From NCBI RefSeq assembly GCF_004022465.1, contig NZ_SAVA01000002.1:1-64000 (forward strand): a DNA stretch of 64,000 nt. Reading direction: 5' to 3'. The position numbers and the translations under genes are program-made. The notes under the pieces were generated by a model that saw only the letters and a program-made list of their open reading frames with translations, was not told where the DNA came from and searched no databases. Of this stretch, positions 8,069 through 16,581 are shown piece after piece. The DNA is from Rhodobacter huangdaonensis (GTDB lineage Bacteria > Pseudomonadota > Alphaproteobacteria > Rhodobacterales > Rhodobacteraceae). Positions within the stretch are counted from its first letter, which is position 1; each line of letters opens with the position of its first letter.

Positions 8069-9877
8069 GTGGAACAGAACATGGCTTCCGCAGCGCCGAT
8101 GGCGCGCGGGGCGGAGGGAACACCCTCCGCGGGGACGCTCAAGCGTGCCCTTGACTGGAAAGGCGCCTTCTGGGTCGCGGCCGGTGTGCCGCCGCTCGTG
8201 CTCTTCTCGATCGGCGGCATCGCCGGCGTCGCGGGCAAGGCCGCCTTCGTCGTCTGGATGGTCTCGATGGTGATGGGCTTTCTGCAAAGCTTCACCTATG
8301 CCGAGATGGCCGGCATGTTCGGCAACAAGTCGGGCGGTGCCTCGGTCTATGGCGCGACCGCCTGGCTGCGCTATTCGAAACTGATCGCGCCGCTTTCGGT
8401 GTGGTGCAATTGGTTCGCCTGGTCGCCGGTGCTGTCGCTCGGCTGCGCGATCGCGGCGGGCTACATCCTGAACGCGCTCTTCCCGATCCCGCTCGCGGAA
8501 AGCCAGCCGGTGATCGACTGGGTCGCGGCGCATCTGTCGCAATACAGCGCCTCGACGCAGGCGGTCATCGACTACATCGCCGCCAACCCGGGCGTGGCAC
8601 CCGAGGCCGCGATCCAGGCCGTCGCCTCGGCCGATGGCATCGCCGCGCTGACGCCCGCCTTCCGCGTCTGGGAAGCCTTCGGCATTCCGGTTCCGGGGCT
8701 TGGCACGCTGCATTTCAACTCGACCTTCGTGATCGGCGTGGTGCTGATGCTGATGATCTTCGCGATCCAGCACCGCGGCATCGCCTCGACGGCGAAATCG
8801 CAAAAGATCATGGCGGTGGTCGTGCTGATCCCGCTGCTTCTGGCGGGACTGGTGCCGATCCTGACCGGCGCCATCGACTGGATGAACGTCACCTCGATCG
8901 TGCCGCCGACCGCCGCCTATTCCGGCACCGATGGCAGCTGGTCGGTGGGCGGCTGGACGCTGATCCTCGGCGCGCTCTATATCGCGGCCTGGTCGACCTA
9001 CGGGTTCGAGACGGCGGTGTGCTATACCGCCGAGTTCAAGAATCCCCATCGCGACACGTTCCGCGCGATCTTCTTCTCGGGCCTTCTCTGCGTCGTCTTC
9101 TTCTTCATCATCCCCTTCGCCTTCCAGGGCGTGCTGGGGCAGGAGGGCATGCTCGCTCCCGGGATCATCGACGGCACGGGCGTCGGCGAAGTGCTTGGCC
9201 AGATGGTCGGCGCGGGGCCGCTGGTCGCGCATCTCTTCGTGATCCTGATGATCATGGCGCTCTTCTTGGCGATCATGACCGCGATGGCGGGCTCGTCGCG
9301 CACGCTCTATCAGGGCGCCCGGGACGGCTGGCTGCCGAAATATCTGACGCATGTGAACGATCACGGCGCGCCGACCGGGGCGATGTGGACGGATCTCGTC
9401 TTCAACGTCTTCCTGCTGGCGCTCGCCTCGGACGCGACGGGCTACTTCTACGTCCTCGCGATCTCGAATGTCGGCTACATCATGTTCAACTTCCTGAACC
9501 TGAACGCCGGCTGGATCCACCGCATCGACAGCCCCCATCTGCCGCGGCCGTGGAAGGCGCCGACGGTGCTGATCGGGTTCAACACGCTGCTCGCCTTCGT
9601 CAATGCGCTCTTCCTCGGCGCCGGTGCCAAGGTCTGGGGCTATTCGAACGCGCTCTGGTCTGGGGTGATCTTCGCCGCGCTGATCCTGCCGGTCTTCGCC
9701 TTCCGCCATTACGTGCAGGACAAGGGCCACTTCCCGCGCGAGGCGATGGAAGACCTCGGCCTCACCGATCACGGCGATCTCGGGCCGCGTCGCGCCGGCA
9801 TCTGGCCCTATCTCGCGCTGATCGCGGGCGTGGCGGTGGTGCTCTGGGCGAACTGGTTCTTCCAGCTGCCGGCCTGA
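8069..9877 (+). CDS. APC-superfamily amino acid/amine permease
   Basis: Inner-membrane permease of 602 residues with about 12-14 hydrophobic segments, such as VGIV-type stretches near VIGVVLMLMIFAI and LCVVFFFIIPFAF, and an APC-like first helix after ALDWKGAFWVA. A GTG at 8069 is taken as start because AGGGAG lies 7 bp upstream; the next ATG is four codons in. It sits between tdm and dmmD on the same strand, so uptake of a methylated amine (TMA, TMAO, dimethylamine or a related compound) is likely, but the substrate cannot be read from sequence. No tmoXWVP-type ABC transporter is visible, so this may be the entry route. Confidence 0.87.
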   Translation: MEQNMASAAPMARGAEGTPSAGTLKRALDWKGAFWVAAGVPPLVLFSIGGIAGVAGKAAFVVWMVSMVMGFLQSFTYAEMAGMFGNKSGGASVYGATAWLRYSKLIAPLSVWCNWFAWSPVLSLGCAIAAGYILNALFPIPLAESQPVIDWVAAHLSQYSASTQAVIDYIAANPGVAPEAAIQAVASADGIAALTPAFRVWEAFGIPVPGLGTLHFNSTFVIGVVLMLMIFAIQHRGIASTAKSQKIMAVVVLIPLLLAGLVPILTGAIDWMNVTSIVPPTAAYSGTDGSWSVGGWTLILGALYIAAWSTYGFETAVCYTAEFKNPHRDTFRAIFFSGLLCVVFFFIIPFAFQGVLGQEGMLAPGIIDGTGVGEVLGQMVGAGPLVAHLFVILMIMALFLAIMTAMAGSSRTLYQGARDGWLPKYLTHVNDHGAPTGAMWTDLVFNVFLLALASDATGYFYVLAISNVGYIMFNFLNLNAGWIHRIDSPHLPRPWKAPTVLIGFNTLLAFVNALFLGAGAKVWGYSNALWSGVIFAALILPVFAFRHYVQDKGHFPREAMEDLGLTDHGDLGPRRAGIWPYLALIAGVAVVLWANWFFQLPA

Positions 9878-9950
9878 GCCATGCAATCCCCTGCCGCGGC
9901 ACTCGCGGCGGGGCCCTTCAACGACTGACGAACCCTCAGGGAGACAGGGA

Positions 9951-11087
9951 ATGACCGCATCTTGGAGATTTTCGACGCTGGCCGACCGGCACCGCGCGCT
10001 GGGCTCGGCGCTGGAAGACTGGAGCGGCATGGGCACCGCCTGGTCCTATGACGGCGATCCGCTCACCGAATACATGGCGATCCGCACGAAGGCCGGGCTG
10101 ATGGATGTCTCGGGGCTGAAGAAGGTCCATATCACCGGGCCGGCGGCCAGCCATGTGATCGACCGCGCCACCACGCGCAACGTCGAAAAGCTGATGCCGG
10201 GCCGCGCCGTTTATGCCTGCATGCTCAACGATGCGGGCAAGTTCGTCGATGACTGCGTGATCTACCGCACCGCGCCGAACGCCTTCATGGTGGTGCATGG
10301 CTCGGGCCAGGGCTTCGAGCAGCTGACCATGGCCGCGACCGGCCGCGACGTCTCGATCCGCTTTGACGACAATCTGCATGACCTGTCGCTGCAAGGCCCG
10401 CTCGCCGTCGATTTCCTCGAGAAATACGTGCCGGGCATCCGCAGCCTGAATTATTTCAGCCATATGCCGACCTCGCTTTTCGGCGTGCCGGCGCTGATCG
10501 CGCGCACCGGCTATACCGGCGAGCGCGGATACGAGCTTTTCGTGCGGGGCCAGGATGCGCCGATGATCTGGGACCGCATCCTCGAAGAGGGCGCGGCGAT
10601 GGGCATCATCCCCTGCCGCTTCACCACGCTGGATCTCTTGCGGACGGAAAGCTATCTGCTGTTCTTCCCCTACGACAATTCCGAGATGTATCCGTTCGAG
10701 AACGAGCCCTGCGGCGACACGCTGTGGGAGCTGGGTCTCGATTTCACCGTCTCGCCCGGCAAGACCGGCTTCCGCGGCGCGGAAGAGCATTACCGTCTGA
10801 AGGGCAAGGAACGCTTCAAGATCTGGGGCCTCAAGCTCGAGGGCAAGGTGCCGCCCGAGAACGGCGCGCCGGTGCTGAAGGACGGGGTGAAGGTCGGCGT
10901 CGTGACGCAGGCGATGTATTCGCCGCTGAACGACTGGACCGTCGCCATCGCCCGCCTGCCGGTCGAGTGCGCGGTCGAGGGCATGCCCCTCACCGTCGCA
11001 AGCGCCGAGGCCGGCACGATCGGCGCCACCACCTCGCCGATGCCCTTCTTCGACATCGAGAAGAAGCGCCGCACCGCCAAGGGCTGA
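9951..11087 (+). CDS. dmmD: DmmD, GcvT-like dimethylamine demethylation protein
   Basis: THF-dependent aminomethyltransferase fold protein of 378 residues, a stand-alone relative of glycine cleavage T-protein. Seen: GLMDVSGLKKVHITGP near residue 50, LQGPLA and ARTGYTGERGYELF in the centre, and a C-terminal OB-like GVVTQAMYSPLNDWTVAIARL. In Roseobacter-type clusters the gene precedes dmmABC and probably captures the methylene or formaldehyde released from dimethylamine on THF. The ATG at 9951 follows CAGGGAGACAGGGA. dmmA starts 60 bp downstream. The DmmD name rests on the conserved order dmmD-A-B-C; the fold itself is certain. Confidence 0.87.
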   Translation: MTASWRFSTLADRHRALGSALEDWSGMGTAWSYDGDPLTEYMAIRTKAGLMDVSGLKKVHITGPAASHVIDRATTRNVEKLMPGRAVYACMLNDAGKFVDDCVIYRTAPNAFMVVHGSGQGFEQLTMAATGRDVSIRFDDNLHDLSLQGPLAVDFLEKYVPGIRSLNYFSHMPTSLFGVPALIARTGYTGERGYELFVRGQDAPMIWDRILEEGAAMGIIPCRFTTLDLLRTESYLLFFPYDNSEMYPFENEPCGDTLWELGLDFTVSPGKTGFRGAEEHYRLKGKERFKIWGLKLEGKVPPENGAPVLKDGVKVGVVTQAMYSPLNDWTVAIARLPVECAVEGMPLTVASAEAGTIGATTSPMPFFDIEKKRRTAKG

Positions 11088-11147
11088 GATTGACCGGGGC
11101 AGGGGCGGCATCAGATCGCCCCGCCCAGACCCAACAGGAACCATGCC

Positions 11148-11750
11148 ATGCCGCGCACCGAATTCTCCCCTTCGATCCTGTCGCGCCCGGTCTATCCCGG
11201 GCTCATCCCGCAGGGCGCCACCCCGGCGATCATGCTCGCCGAGGGGCAGGGCGCCGGGGCGATCCTTGACCTCGCCGCGCTCGATGCCTCGGTGATGGAT
11301 CTTGCGCATCTGATCTACATTCCCGCCGGGTCCGATGCCGGGCCGCGCCTCGCCGCACTGGGTGCGAAGATGTATCGCGAGGCGCCAAGCTACCCCGCCG
11401 CGCTCGAACGCTATCGCAAGGCGCTGGCCGATGCCCGAATGGGCACGACGCTCTATCTGGCCGGCTCGGAAGGGATGATCGGTCAGGCGATGGCCGAGGC
11501 GCTTGCCGCCGGCCTGCCGCCCGAAGCGATCCAGACCGAGCATCGCGGCGCCGTCGCGCGGCGGATGCAATGCGTGCATTGCAAGGGCGTGACCGAGAAT
11601 GTCACGACCGACCCCTTCCTGTGCAGCCATTGCGGGCTGACGCTTTATGTGCGCGACCATTTCTCGCGCCGCCTCGGCGCCTTTCAGGGCGTCTGCGTCG
11701 ATGCCGAAACCCCCGGCATCGTGCCCGAAGTGCAGGAGATCAAACCATGA
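11148..11750 (+). CDS. dmmA: DmmA, dimethylamine monooxygenase subunit with zinc/iron finger
   Basis: Subunit of the dimethylamine monooxygenase. The 200-residue protein has a C-terminal CVHCKG ... CSHCGLTLYVRDHFS cluster (about residues 140-170) able to bind zinc or a rubredoxin-like iron. The N-terminal two thirds look like a small alpha/beta domain (TLYLAGSEGMIGQ). Its last codon overlaps the dmmB start in an ATGA, which indicates translational coupling. It has no counterpart with a known independent reaction and is assigned from motif plus position between dmmD and dmmB. An electron-transfer or assembly role within the complex is plausible. Confidence 0.85.
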   Translation: MPRTEFSPSILSRPVYPGLIPQGATPAIMLAEGQGAGAILDLAALDASVMDLAHLIYIPAGSDAGPRLAALGAKMYREAPSYPAALERYRKALADARMGTTLYLAGSEGMIGQAMAEALAAGLPPEAIQTEHRGAVARRMQCVHCKGVTENVTTDPFLCSHCGLTLYVRDHFSRRLGAFQGVCVDAETPGIVPEVQEIKP

Positions 11751-12694
11751 CCAGCCGCATGCTGCGCGTGAGCGCGATCGAGACACTCTCCCCCCTCGTC
11801 ACCCGGTTCCGGTTTGAGGACCCCGAGGGCGCCACGCTGCCGCTTTTCTCCGGCGGCGCGCATGTCGTGGTGGAGATGCCCGATGCGGGCGTGCTGCGCC
11901 GCAACGCCTATTCGCTGATCTCCGATCCGATGGACGGGAGCGGCTATGAGATCGCCGTGCGCCGCGAAGACGGCGGCCGCGGCGGCTCGAAGTTCATGCA
12001 CACGCAGGTGGCGGAGGGCGATCTGATGCGCCTCTCCGCGCCGGTGAACCTCTTCTCGCTCGATCTGCGGGCGCGGAAACATGTGATGATCGCGGGCGGC
12101 ATCGGCATCACGCCGTTTCTGGCGCAGCTCAAGCAGCTCGCCCGCCTGCAGCAGCCCTTCGAGCTGCATTATGCCGCGCGCTCGCGCGCCGAGGCGGCGG
12201 GGCTTGCGCTGCTGCCCGCCACGCCGCAGGTGCATGTGCATATCTCGGAAGAGGGCAACCGGATGGATCTGGGCGCCATTCTCGGCCTGCAGCCGCTCGG
12301 CACCCATGTCTATTGCTGCGGCCCCGAGGGGCTGATCGAGGCGGTGGCCGAGACCGGCGCGCGCCTTGGCTGGCCGAAGACGGCGCTGCATTCGGAGGTC
12401 TTCATGGCGCCGCCCCCTGGCGCGCCCTTCGCGGTCACGCTGGCGAAGTCCGGCAAGGTGGTCACCGTCGGCGCGCATCAAAGCCTGCTCGAGGCGCTCG
12501 AACAGGCCGAGGTCGAGGTGCAGTGGATGTGCCGCGGCGGCGCCTGCGGGCGCTGCGAGACCGGGGTGAGCGCCTGCCACGGCACGATCGAGCACCACGA
12601 CCACTGGCTGAGCGACGACGAGCACGCGAGCCAGAAGAAAATCATGCCCTGCGTCTCGCGCTTCACCGGCGAAACCCTCGTTCTCGACCTCTAG
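11747..12694 (+). CDS. dmmB: DmmB, ferredoxin reductase subunit of dimethylamine monooxygenase
   Basis: Electron-transfer subunit of 315 residues, of the phthalate dioxygenase reductase/VanB type. In order it has a flavin-binding domain with RRNAYSLIS (RxYS-type), a nucleotide-binding domain with AGGIGITPFLAQL and YCCGPEGL, and a C-terminal plant-type 2Fe-2S ferredoxin domain with CRGGACGRCETG followed by PCVSR. It should take electrons from NAD(P)H and pass them to the DmmC haem protein. The start overlaps dmmA by 4 bp and dmmC follows after 9 bp, so the three are co-translated. Confidence 0.92.
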   Translation: MTSRMLRVSAIETLSPLVTRFRFEDPEGATLPLFSGGAHVVVEMPDAGVLRRNAYSLISDPMDGSGYEIAVRREDGGRGGSKFMHTQVAEGDLMRLSAPVNLFSLDLRARKHVMIAGGIGITPFLAQLKQLARLQQPFELHYAARSRAEAAGLALLPATPQVHVHISEEGNRMDLGAILGLQPLGTHVYCCGPEGLIEAVAETGARLGWPKTALHSEVFMAPPPGAPFAVTLAKSGKVVTVGAHQSLLEALEQAEVEVQWMCRGGACGRCETGVSACHGTIEHHDHWLSDDEHASQKKIMPCVSRFTGETLVLDL

Positions 12695-12703
12695 GAGGCA
12701 CGG

Positions 12704-13744
12704 ATGACCATCCAGTTCCACGACGAAACCTTCCGCGACGACTACACCTTCCACAACTCGCCCGAGGGGATCCGGCGCTTTCCGTTCCCCTTCGATGCGG
12801 ACAGCTACATGTATTCGGTCAACCTCGAACCCCACGCGGGCGGCAAGGCCGGATCGCCCTTCGAGAAGCGCTTCGACGTCGACGAGCACTACGTTGCCGA
12901 GATGCGCGACCGCGCGATCACCCTCGCCGAGGACCCGCTGCGCTGCCAGTCGCTGCCGCATATGGAGCTCGCCGGCTGGGATTTCCTCGAACTCGTGATG
13001 GTCTCGAAGGCCGAGGATTACCCCGAGCTTTTCACGCTCAACCGCGATGGCGACCGCTGGCACTGGATCAACCGCCCGCTGGGGATCGAGCAGCGCTTCA
13101 CCTTCCTCGATGCGACAACGCTGCCCTGCGGGCCGATGGAATACATCACCCGCCAGACCCAGGGCGATCATGCGCTCCTCGATCAGCGCGACGGCAACCT
13201 CTGGATGGATGCCGGCATGGTGACGAGCCAGGCCGACTGGTCGCTCGATTTCGACATCGGCATGAACTTCTTCGAGTGGCACGCGCCGGTGCCGAAGGCG
13301 CATGAGATGGGCGTGTTCCAGCGCGCGCTGAAGTTCCTTCTGAACCTGCAGCAGGGCGCACCCTCGCGGCGGCTGAACTGGACGATGACGGTGAACCCGC
13401 GGCTCGACACGAGCCCTGAGAACTATCACAAATGGGGCCCGGAAAAGCGCACGATCACCCCGGCCACGGTGGGGGACAAGCAATATCTGCGCGTCGAGCT
13501 GCAGACGCTGTGGCGGCTGCCGCGCTCGAACGCGATCGCCTTCCCGATCCGCTGCTATCTGTGCGCGCTCGAGGATCTCGTGACGGTGCCGAAATGGGGC
13601 CGCCGGCTGCACCGGGTGCTGCGCGACCTGCCCGACGAGCTGGCCAATTACAAGGGCTTCGCGGTGAACCGGCCGGTGATCGTCGATTACCTCGCGCGGT
13701 TCGACGACGGCGCCGAGACATCGCCGGGCATCTTTCCCGACTGA
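12704..13744 (+). CDS. dmmC: DmmC, haem-dependent oxidative N-demethylase (DUF3445)
   Basis: Catalytic subunit that removes a methyl group from dimethylamine, giving methylamine and formaldehyde. The 346-residue protein is a full DUF3445/haem-dependent oxidative N-demethylase, a family whose structure shows a PAS-like fold with haem. Typical stretches are RFPFPFDADSYMYSV near the start, WHWINRPLG, YITRQTQGDHALL and LRVELQTLWRLPRSNAIAF. The ATG at 12704 follows AGGAGGC, a strong ribosome site, 9 bp after dmmB. It is the last gene of the amine block. Enzymes for methylamine itself are not in the window and may lie left of folD. Confidence 0.92.
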   Translation: MTIQFHDETFRDDYTFHNSPEGIRRFPFPFDADSYMYSVNLEPHAGGKAGSPFEKRFDVDEHYVAEMRDRAITLAEDPLRCQSLPHMELAGWDFLELVMVSKAEDYPELFTLNRDGDRWHWINRPLGIEQRFTFLDATTLPCGPMEYITRQTQGDHALLDQRDGNLWMDAGMVTSQADWSLDFDIGMNFFEWHAPVPKAHEMGVFQRALKFLLNLQQGAPSRRLNWTMTVNPRLDTSPENYHKWGPEKRTITPATVGDKQYLRVELQTLWRLPRSNAIAFPIRCYLCALEDLVTVPKWGRRLHRVLRDLPDELANYKGFAVNRPVIVDYLARFDDGAETSPGIFPD

Positions 13745-13796
13745 CAGGGCAGGGCCCCGCCGCCCGGCCGTGGAGTTTTTGCCACGCTCTTTCGCA

Positions 13797-13821
13797 ACCG
13801 CAGAAAGAACCTCTCTGCGGT
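13797..13821 (+). terminator. Hairpin after dmmC
   Basis: A perfect 8-bp stem (ACCGCAGA with TCTGCGGT, 9-nt loop) lies in the 147-bp spacer between dmmC and fabI. There is no T run behind it, so it may be a weak terminator or an operator for fabI. Confidence 0.4.
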
Positions 13822-13891
13822 GCAGAAAAGCTCGGGCGGGCCGGCCGGAATCCTGCTATGACTTTGGCGCAGCTGAACTCATGGAGGCGCC

Positions 13892-14656
13892 ATGTTCTCG
13901 CTCAAGGGACAGAAGATTCTCGTTGTCGGCATCGCCAACGACCATTCCATCGCCTATGGCTGTGCCCGGGCCTTCCGCGAGCAGGGCGCGGATCTTGCCA
14001 TCACCTGGCTCAACGCCAAGGCCGAGCCGCATGTCCGGCCGCTCGCCGAATCGCTCGGCGCCGAGATCATGATGCCGCTCGACGTCACCGAGCCGGGCGA
14101 GCTGGAGGCGGTCTATGCCGAGATCGGCAGCCGCTGGGGCAGGATCGACACGATCCTGCACTCGATCGCCTTCGCGCCAAAGGCCGATCTGCATGGCCGC
14201 GTCATCGACTGCTCGGCCGAGGGCTTCGGCAAGGCGATGGACATCTCGGTGCATTCCTTCCTGCGGATGATCCGTCTGGCCGAGCCGCTGATGCCCGGGG
14301 GCGGCACCTGCCTGTCGGTGTCGTTCTTCGGCTCGTCGCGCGTCGTGCAGCATTACAACATCATGGGGCCGGTGAAGGCCGCGCTCGAAAGCACGGTGCG
14401 CTATGCCGCGGCGGAACTCGGCGAGAAGGGCATCCGCGTGCATGCGCTCTCGCCCGGGCCGCTGGCCACCCGCGCTGCCTCGGGCATCGACCAGTTCGAC
14501 AGCCTGCTCGCCGAGGCGACGGCGCGCGCCCCGACCCATGTGCTGACCACGATCGACGACGTCGGCGCGATGGCGGCCTTCCTTGCCTCGGCCGAGGCGA
14601 AGAACCTCACCGGCGGCGTGCACGACATCGACGGCGGCTATTCGATCACCGCCTGA
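13892..14656 (+). CDS. fabI: FabI-type enoyl-ACP reductase
   Basis: NADH-dependent enoyl-acyl-carrier-protein reductase of fatty acid elongation, cytosolic, 254 residues. It has the FabI-type cofactor start GIANDHSIAYG, the SIAFAPK segment and the catalytic Tyr-x6-Lys in HYNIMGPVK. The upstream tyrosine found in many FabI proteins (SYxG) is Phe here (SFFGSSR), as in some second copies, so it may be a paralogue with a different chain-length role. It ends GGVHDIDGGYSITA, as expected. The ATG at 13892 has CATGGAGGC just upstream. It is monocistronic, with a strong terminator after it. Confidence 0.93.
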   Translation: MFSLKGQKILVVGIANDHSIAYGCARAFREQGADLAITWLNAKAEPHVRPLAESLGAEIMMPLDVTEPGELEAVYAEIGSRWGRIDTILHSIAFAPKADLHGRVIDCSAEGFGKAMDISVHSFLRMIRLAEPLMPGGGTCLSVSFFGSSRVVQHYNIMGPVKAALESTVRYAAAELGEKGIRVHALSPGPLATRAASGIDQFDSLLAEATARAPTHVLTTIDDVGAMAAFLASAEAKNLTGGVHDIDGGYSITA

Positions 14657-14675
14657 GGGCGGCGCCCCGGCCTCG

Positions 14676-14706
14676 ACCGGCATCGGGCCTGCCCGGTGCC
14701 GGTTTT
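14676..14706 (+). terminator. Intrinsic terminator of fabI
   Basis: The stem ACCGGCA...TGCCGGT, extended by GC pairs, is followed by TTTT, 20 bp after the fabI stop. The rest of 14657-14906 shows one DnaA-box-like TTATCCACG (14761) but no clear promoter. Confidence 0.8.
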
Positions 14707-14906
14707 GCATTTCCGCCCCATCCCCGGGGTTGTCCCCAGATATCGTGGCGGGACGACGACTTATCCACGACAAATTGCTTTACAGGGGGCGGAACAGGCC
14801 GCACGATATCTTGTAGGGATCGTGCGCTGCCACGCCGATCCTTGTGGATAGATCGAGTCCTAGGGAAACATCCCGGGGTCTGCACGAAACGCGTGGGGGT
14901 ATGGGC

Positions 14907-15410
14907 ATGGCACTGATCGAGGACTATCTCGGCGTCGAGGACATCCACCCGATCGACGTGGTGGAAACGCTGGCCGAGGCCCATGCGTGGGATTTCGACC
15001 GCATCGCCGACGACCAGATCGCGATGATGGTCGAGGGGCAATGGCGCAGCTATTCGCTCACCCTCGCCTGGTCCGAGCAGGACGAGGTGCTGCGGCTGCT
15101 GAGCACCTTCGAGATCGACCCGCCGGCGGCGCGCGAGGGCGCGCTTTACGACCTGCTCAACCGCATCAACGACCAATGCTGGACCGGCGCCTTCACCTTC
15201 TGGCGCGAGCAGAAGCTGATGGTCTGGCGCTATGGCCTTGTCCTTGCCGGCGGCCAGATCGCCGGCCCGGCGCAGATCGACCGGATGATCGGCGCCGCAG
15301 TCAGCGTCTCGGAACGGTTCTACCCGGCGATGCAGCTTGCCTGCTGGGGCGACGAAACCCCCGAGGCGGCGCTGAAGGTCGCCATTGCAGAGGCTTACGG
15401 CCGCGCCTAA
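14907..15410 (+). CDS. YbjN-domain protein
   Basis: A 167-residue cytosolic protein of the YbjN family, which shares the fold of type III secretion chaperones. The spacing of aromatic and acidic residues (WRSYSLTLAWSEQDEVLRLL, LLNRINDQCWTGAFTFW) is typical of alphaproteobacterial members. Function is not established; E. coli YbjN affects motility and stress traits. Two ATGs are possible; 14907 is preferred because GGGGG lies 7 bp upstream, whereas 14901 is too close. It is followed by proC after 26 bp, so the two may be co-transcribed, an arrangement common in Rhodobacteraceae. Confidence 0.85.
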   Translation: MALIEDYLGVEDIHPIDVVETLAEAHAWDFDRIADDQIAMMVEGQWRSYSLTLAWSEQDEVLRLLSTFEIDPPAAREGALYDLLNRINDQCWTGAFTFWREQKLMVWRYGLVLAGGQIAGPAQIDRMIGAAVSVSERFYPAMQLACWGDETPEAALKVAIAEAYGRA

Positions 15411-15436
15411 AGTTTCCGCCGCAAAGGGGAAACGCG

Positions 15437-16249
15437 ATGGACTTTTCGACGATTGAGGCGCGCGGTCTGGTTCTTCTGGGCTGCGGCAAGATGGGCTCGG
15501 CGTTGCTCGCCGGCTGGCTGCGCGGCGGGCTGAGCCCGAGCGCGGTGCATGTGATCGACCCGCACCCGTCCGACTGGCTGATGGGCACGGGCGTGGCGGT
15601 GAACGGGCTGCTGCCCGAGGCGCCGGCGGTGGTGCTGGTCGCGGTCAAGCCGCAGATGATGGGGGCGGCGCTGCCGCAGCTGACGGCCATGGGCGGCGGG
15701 CGCACGCTCTTCGTCTCGATCGCCGCGGGCACCACGATCGCCACCTTCGAAGGGGTTCTGGGCGCCGGCACCCGGCTTGTCCGCGCGATGCCGAACACGC
15801 CCGCCGCGATCGGCCGCGGCATCACCGCGATCGTCGGTAATGCGCAGGCGAGTGCTGCCGATCTCGACATGGCCGAGGGGCTGTTGTCGGCGGTCGGTCA
15901 GGTGGTGCGGCTCGATGCCGAAAGCCAGATCGACGCGGTGACGGCGGTCTCGGGTTCGGGCCCGGCCTATGTCTTCCACCTGATCGAGGCGCTCGCCGCC
16001 GCGGCCGAGGCCGAGGGGCTGTCGCCCGAGCTGTCGCTGCGGCTGGCGAAAGCCACAGTCGGCGGCGCCGGCCAGCTGGCCGAAGATGCGGCCGAAAGCC
16101 CGGCGCAGCTGCGCATCAACGTGACGAGCCCCGGCGGCACCACCGCCGCCGCGCTCGCCGTGCTGATGGATGCCGAGACCGGCTTCCCGGCGCTTCTGAA
16201 ACGCGCGGTCAAGGCCGCCGCCGACCGCGGACGGGAGCTTGGCAAGTGA
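15437..16249 (+). CDS. proC: ProC, pyrroline-5-carboxylate reductase
   Basis: Last step of proline synthesis: NAD(P)H-dependent reduction of 1-pyrroline-5-carboxylate. The 270-residue protein has the dinucleotide motif LLGCGKMGSALLAGWL at the N-terminus, the middle signature VRAMPNTPAAIGRG and the C-terminal catalytic segment SGSGPAYVF ... VTSPGGTTAAAL. The ATG at 15437 is preceded by AAGGGGAAAC. The stop overlaps the csaA GTG by 4 bp, so csaA and the dehydrogenase after it are probably translated from the same mRNA. Confidence 0.97.
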   Translation: MDFSTIEARGLVLLGCGKMGSALLAGWLRGGLSPSAVHVIDPHPSDWLMGTGVAVNGLLPEAPAVVLVAVKPQMMGAALPQLTAMGGGRTLFVSIAAGTTIATFEGVLGAGTRLVRAMPNTPAAIGRGITAIVGNAQASAADLDMAEGLLSAVGQVVRLDAESQIDAVTAVSGSGPAYVFHLIEALAAAAEAEGLSPELSLRLAKATVGGAGQLAEDAAESPAQLRINVTSPGGTTAAALAVLMDAETGFPALLKRAVKAAADRGRELGK

Positions 16250-16581
16250 CGATCAGTTTCGACGAGTTTCTCAAGGTCGACATCCGTGTCGGCCGGATCA
16301 CCGCCGCCGAGACCTTCCCGCAGGCGCGCAAGCCCGCCTACAAGCTGACCATCGACTTCGGCCCCGAGATCGGCACCAAGCGCTCCTCGGCGCAGATCAC
16401 CACACATTACACGCCCGAGGAACTGATCGGCCGGCAGGTGATGGCGGTGGTGAACTTCCCGCCGCGCCAGATCGGCCCCTTCATGTCCGAGGTGCTGACG
16501 CTCGGCGTGCCCGACGCGAGTGGCGAGGTGGTGCTGATCGGCCCCGGTCAGGACGTGCCGGTGGGCGGGAGGCTCTTCTGA
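16246..16581 (+). CDS. csaA: CsaA-like tRNA-binding protein
   Basis: An export-related chaperone/tRNA-binding protein of 111 residues made of a single EMAP/OB-fold domain. Characteristic are FLKVDIRVGRI at the start, the central SSAQIT and the C-terminal end of the OB fold at VLIGPGQDVPVGG. The GTG start overlaps the proC stop. B. subtilis CsaA binds preproteins and the family binds tRNA-like elbows; which applies here is not known. Its stop shares one base with the next start. Confidence 0.92.
   Translation: MTISFDEFLKVDIRVGRITAAETFPQARKPAYKLTIDFGPEIGTKRSSAQITTHYTPEELIGRQVMAVVNFPPRQIGPFMSEVLTLGVPDASGEVVLIGPGQDVPVGGRLF

Noticed and set aside
14761..14769. Functional DnaA box TTATCCACG
   Set aside because: Single, with a mismatch at the last base, and no promoter could be aligned with it.
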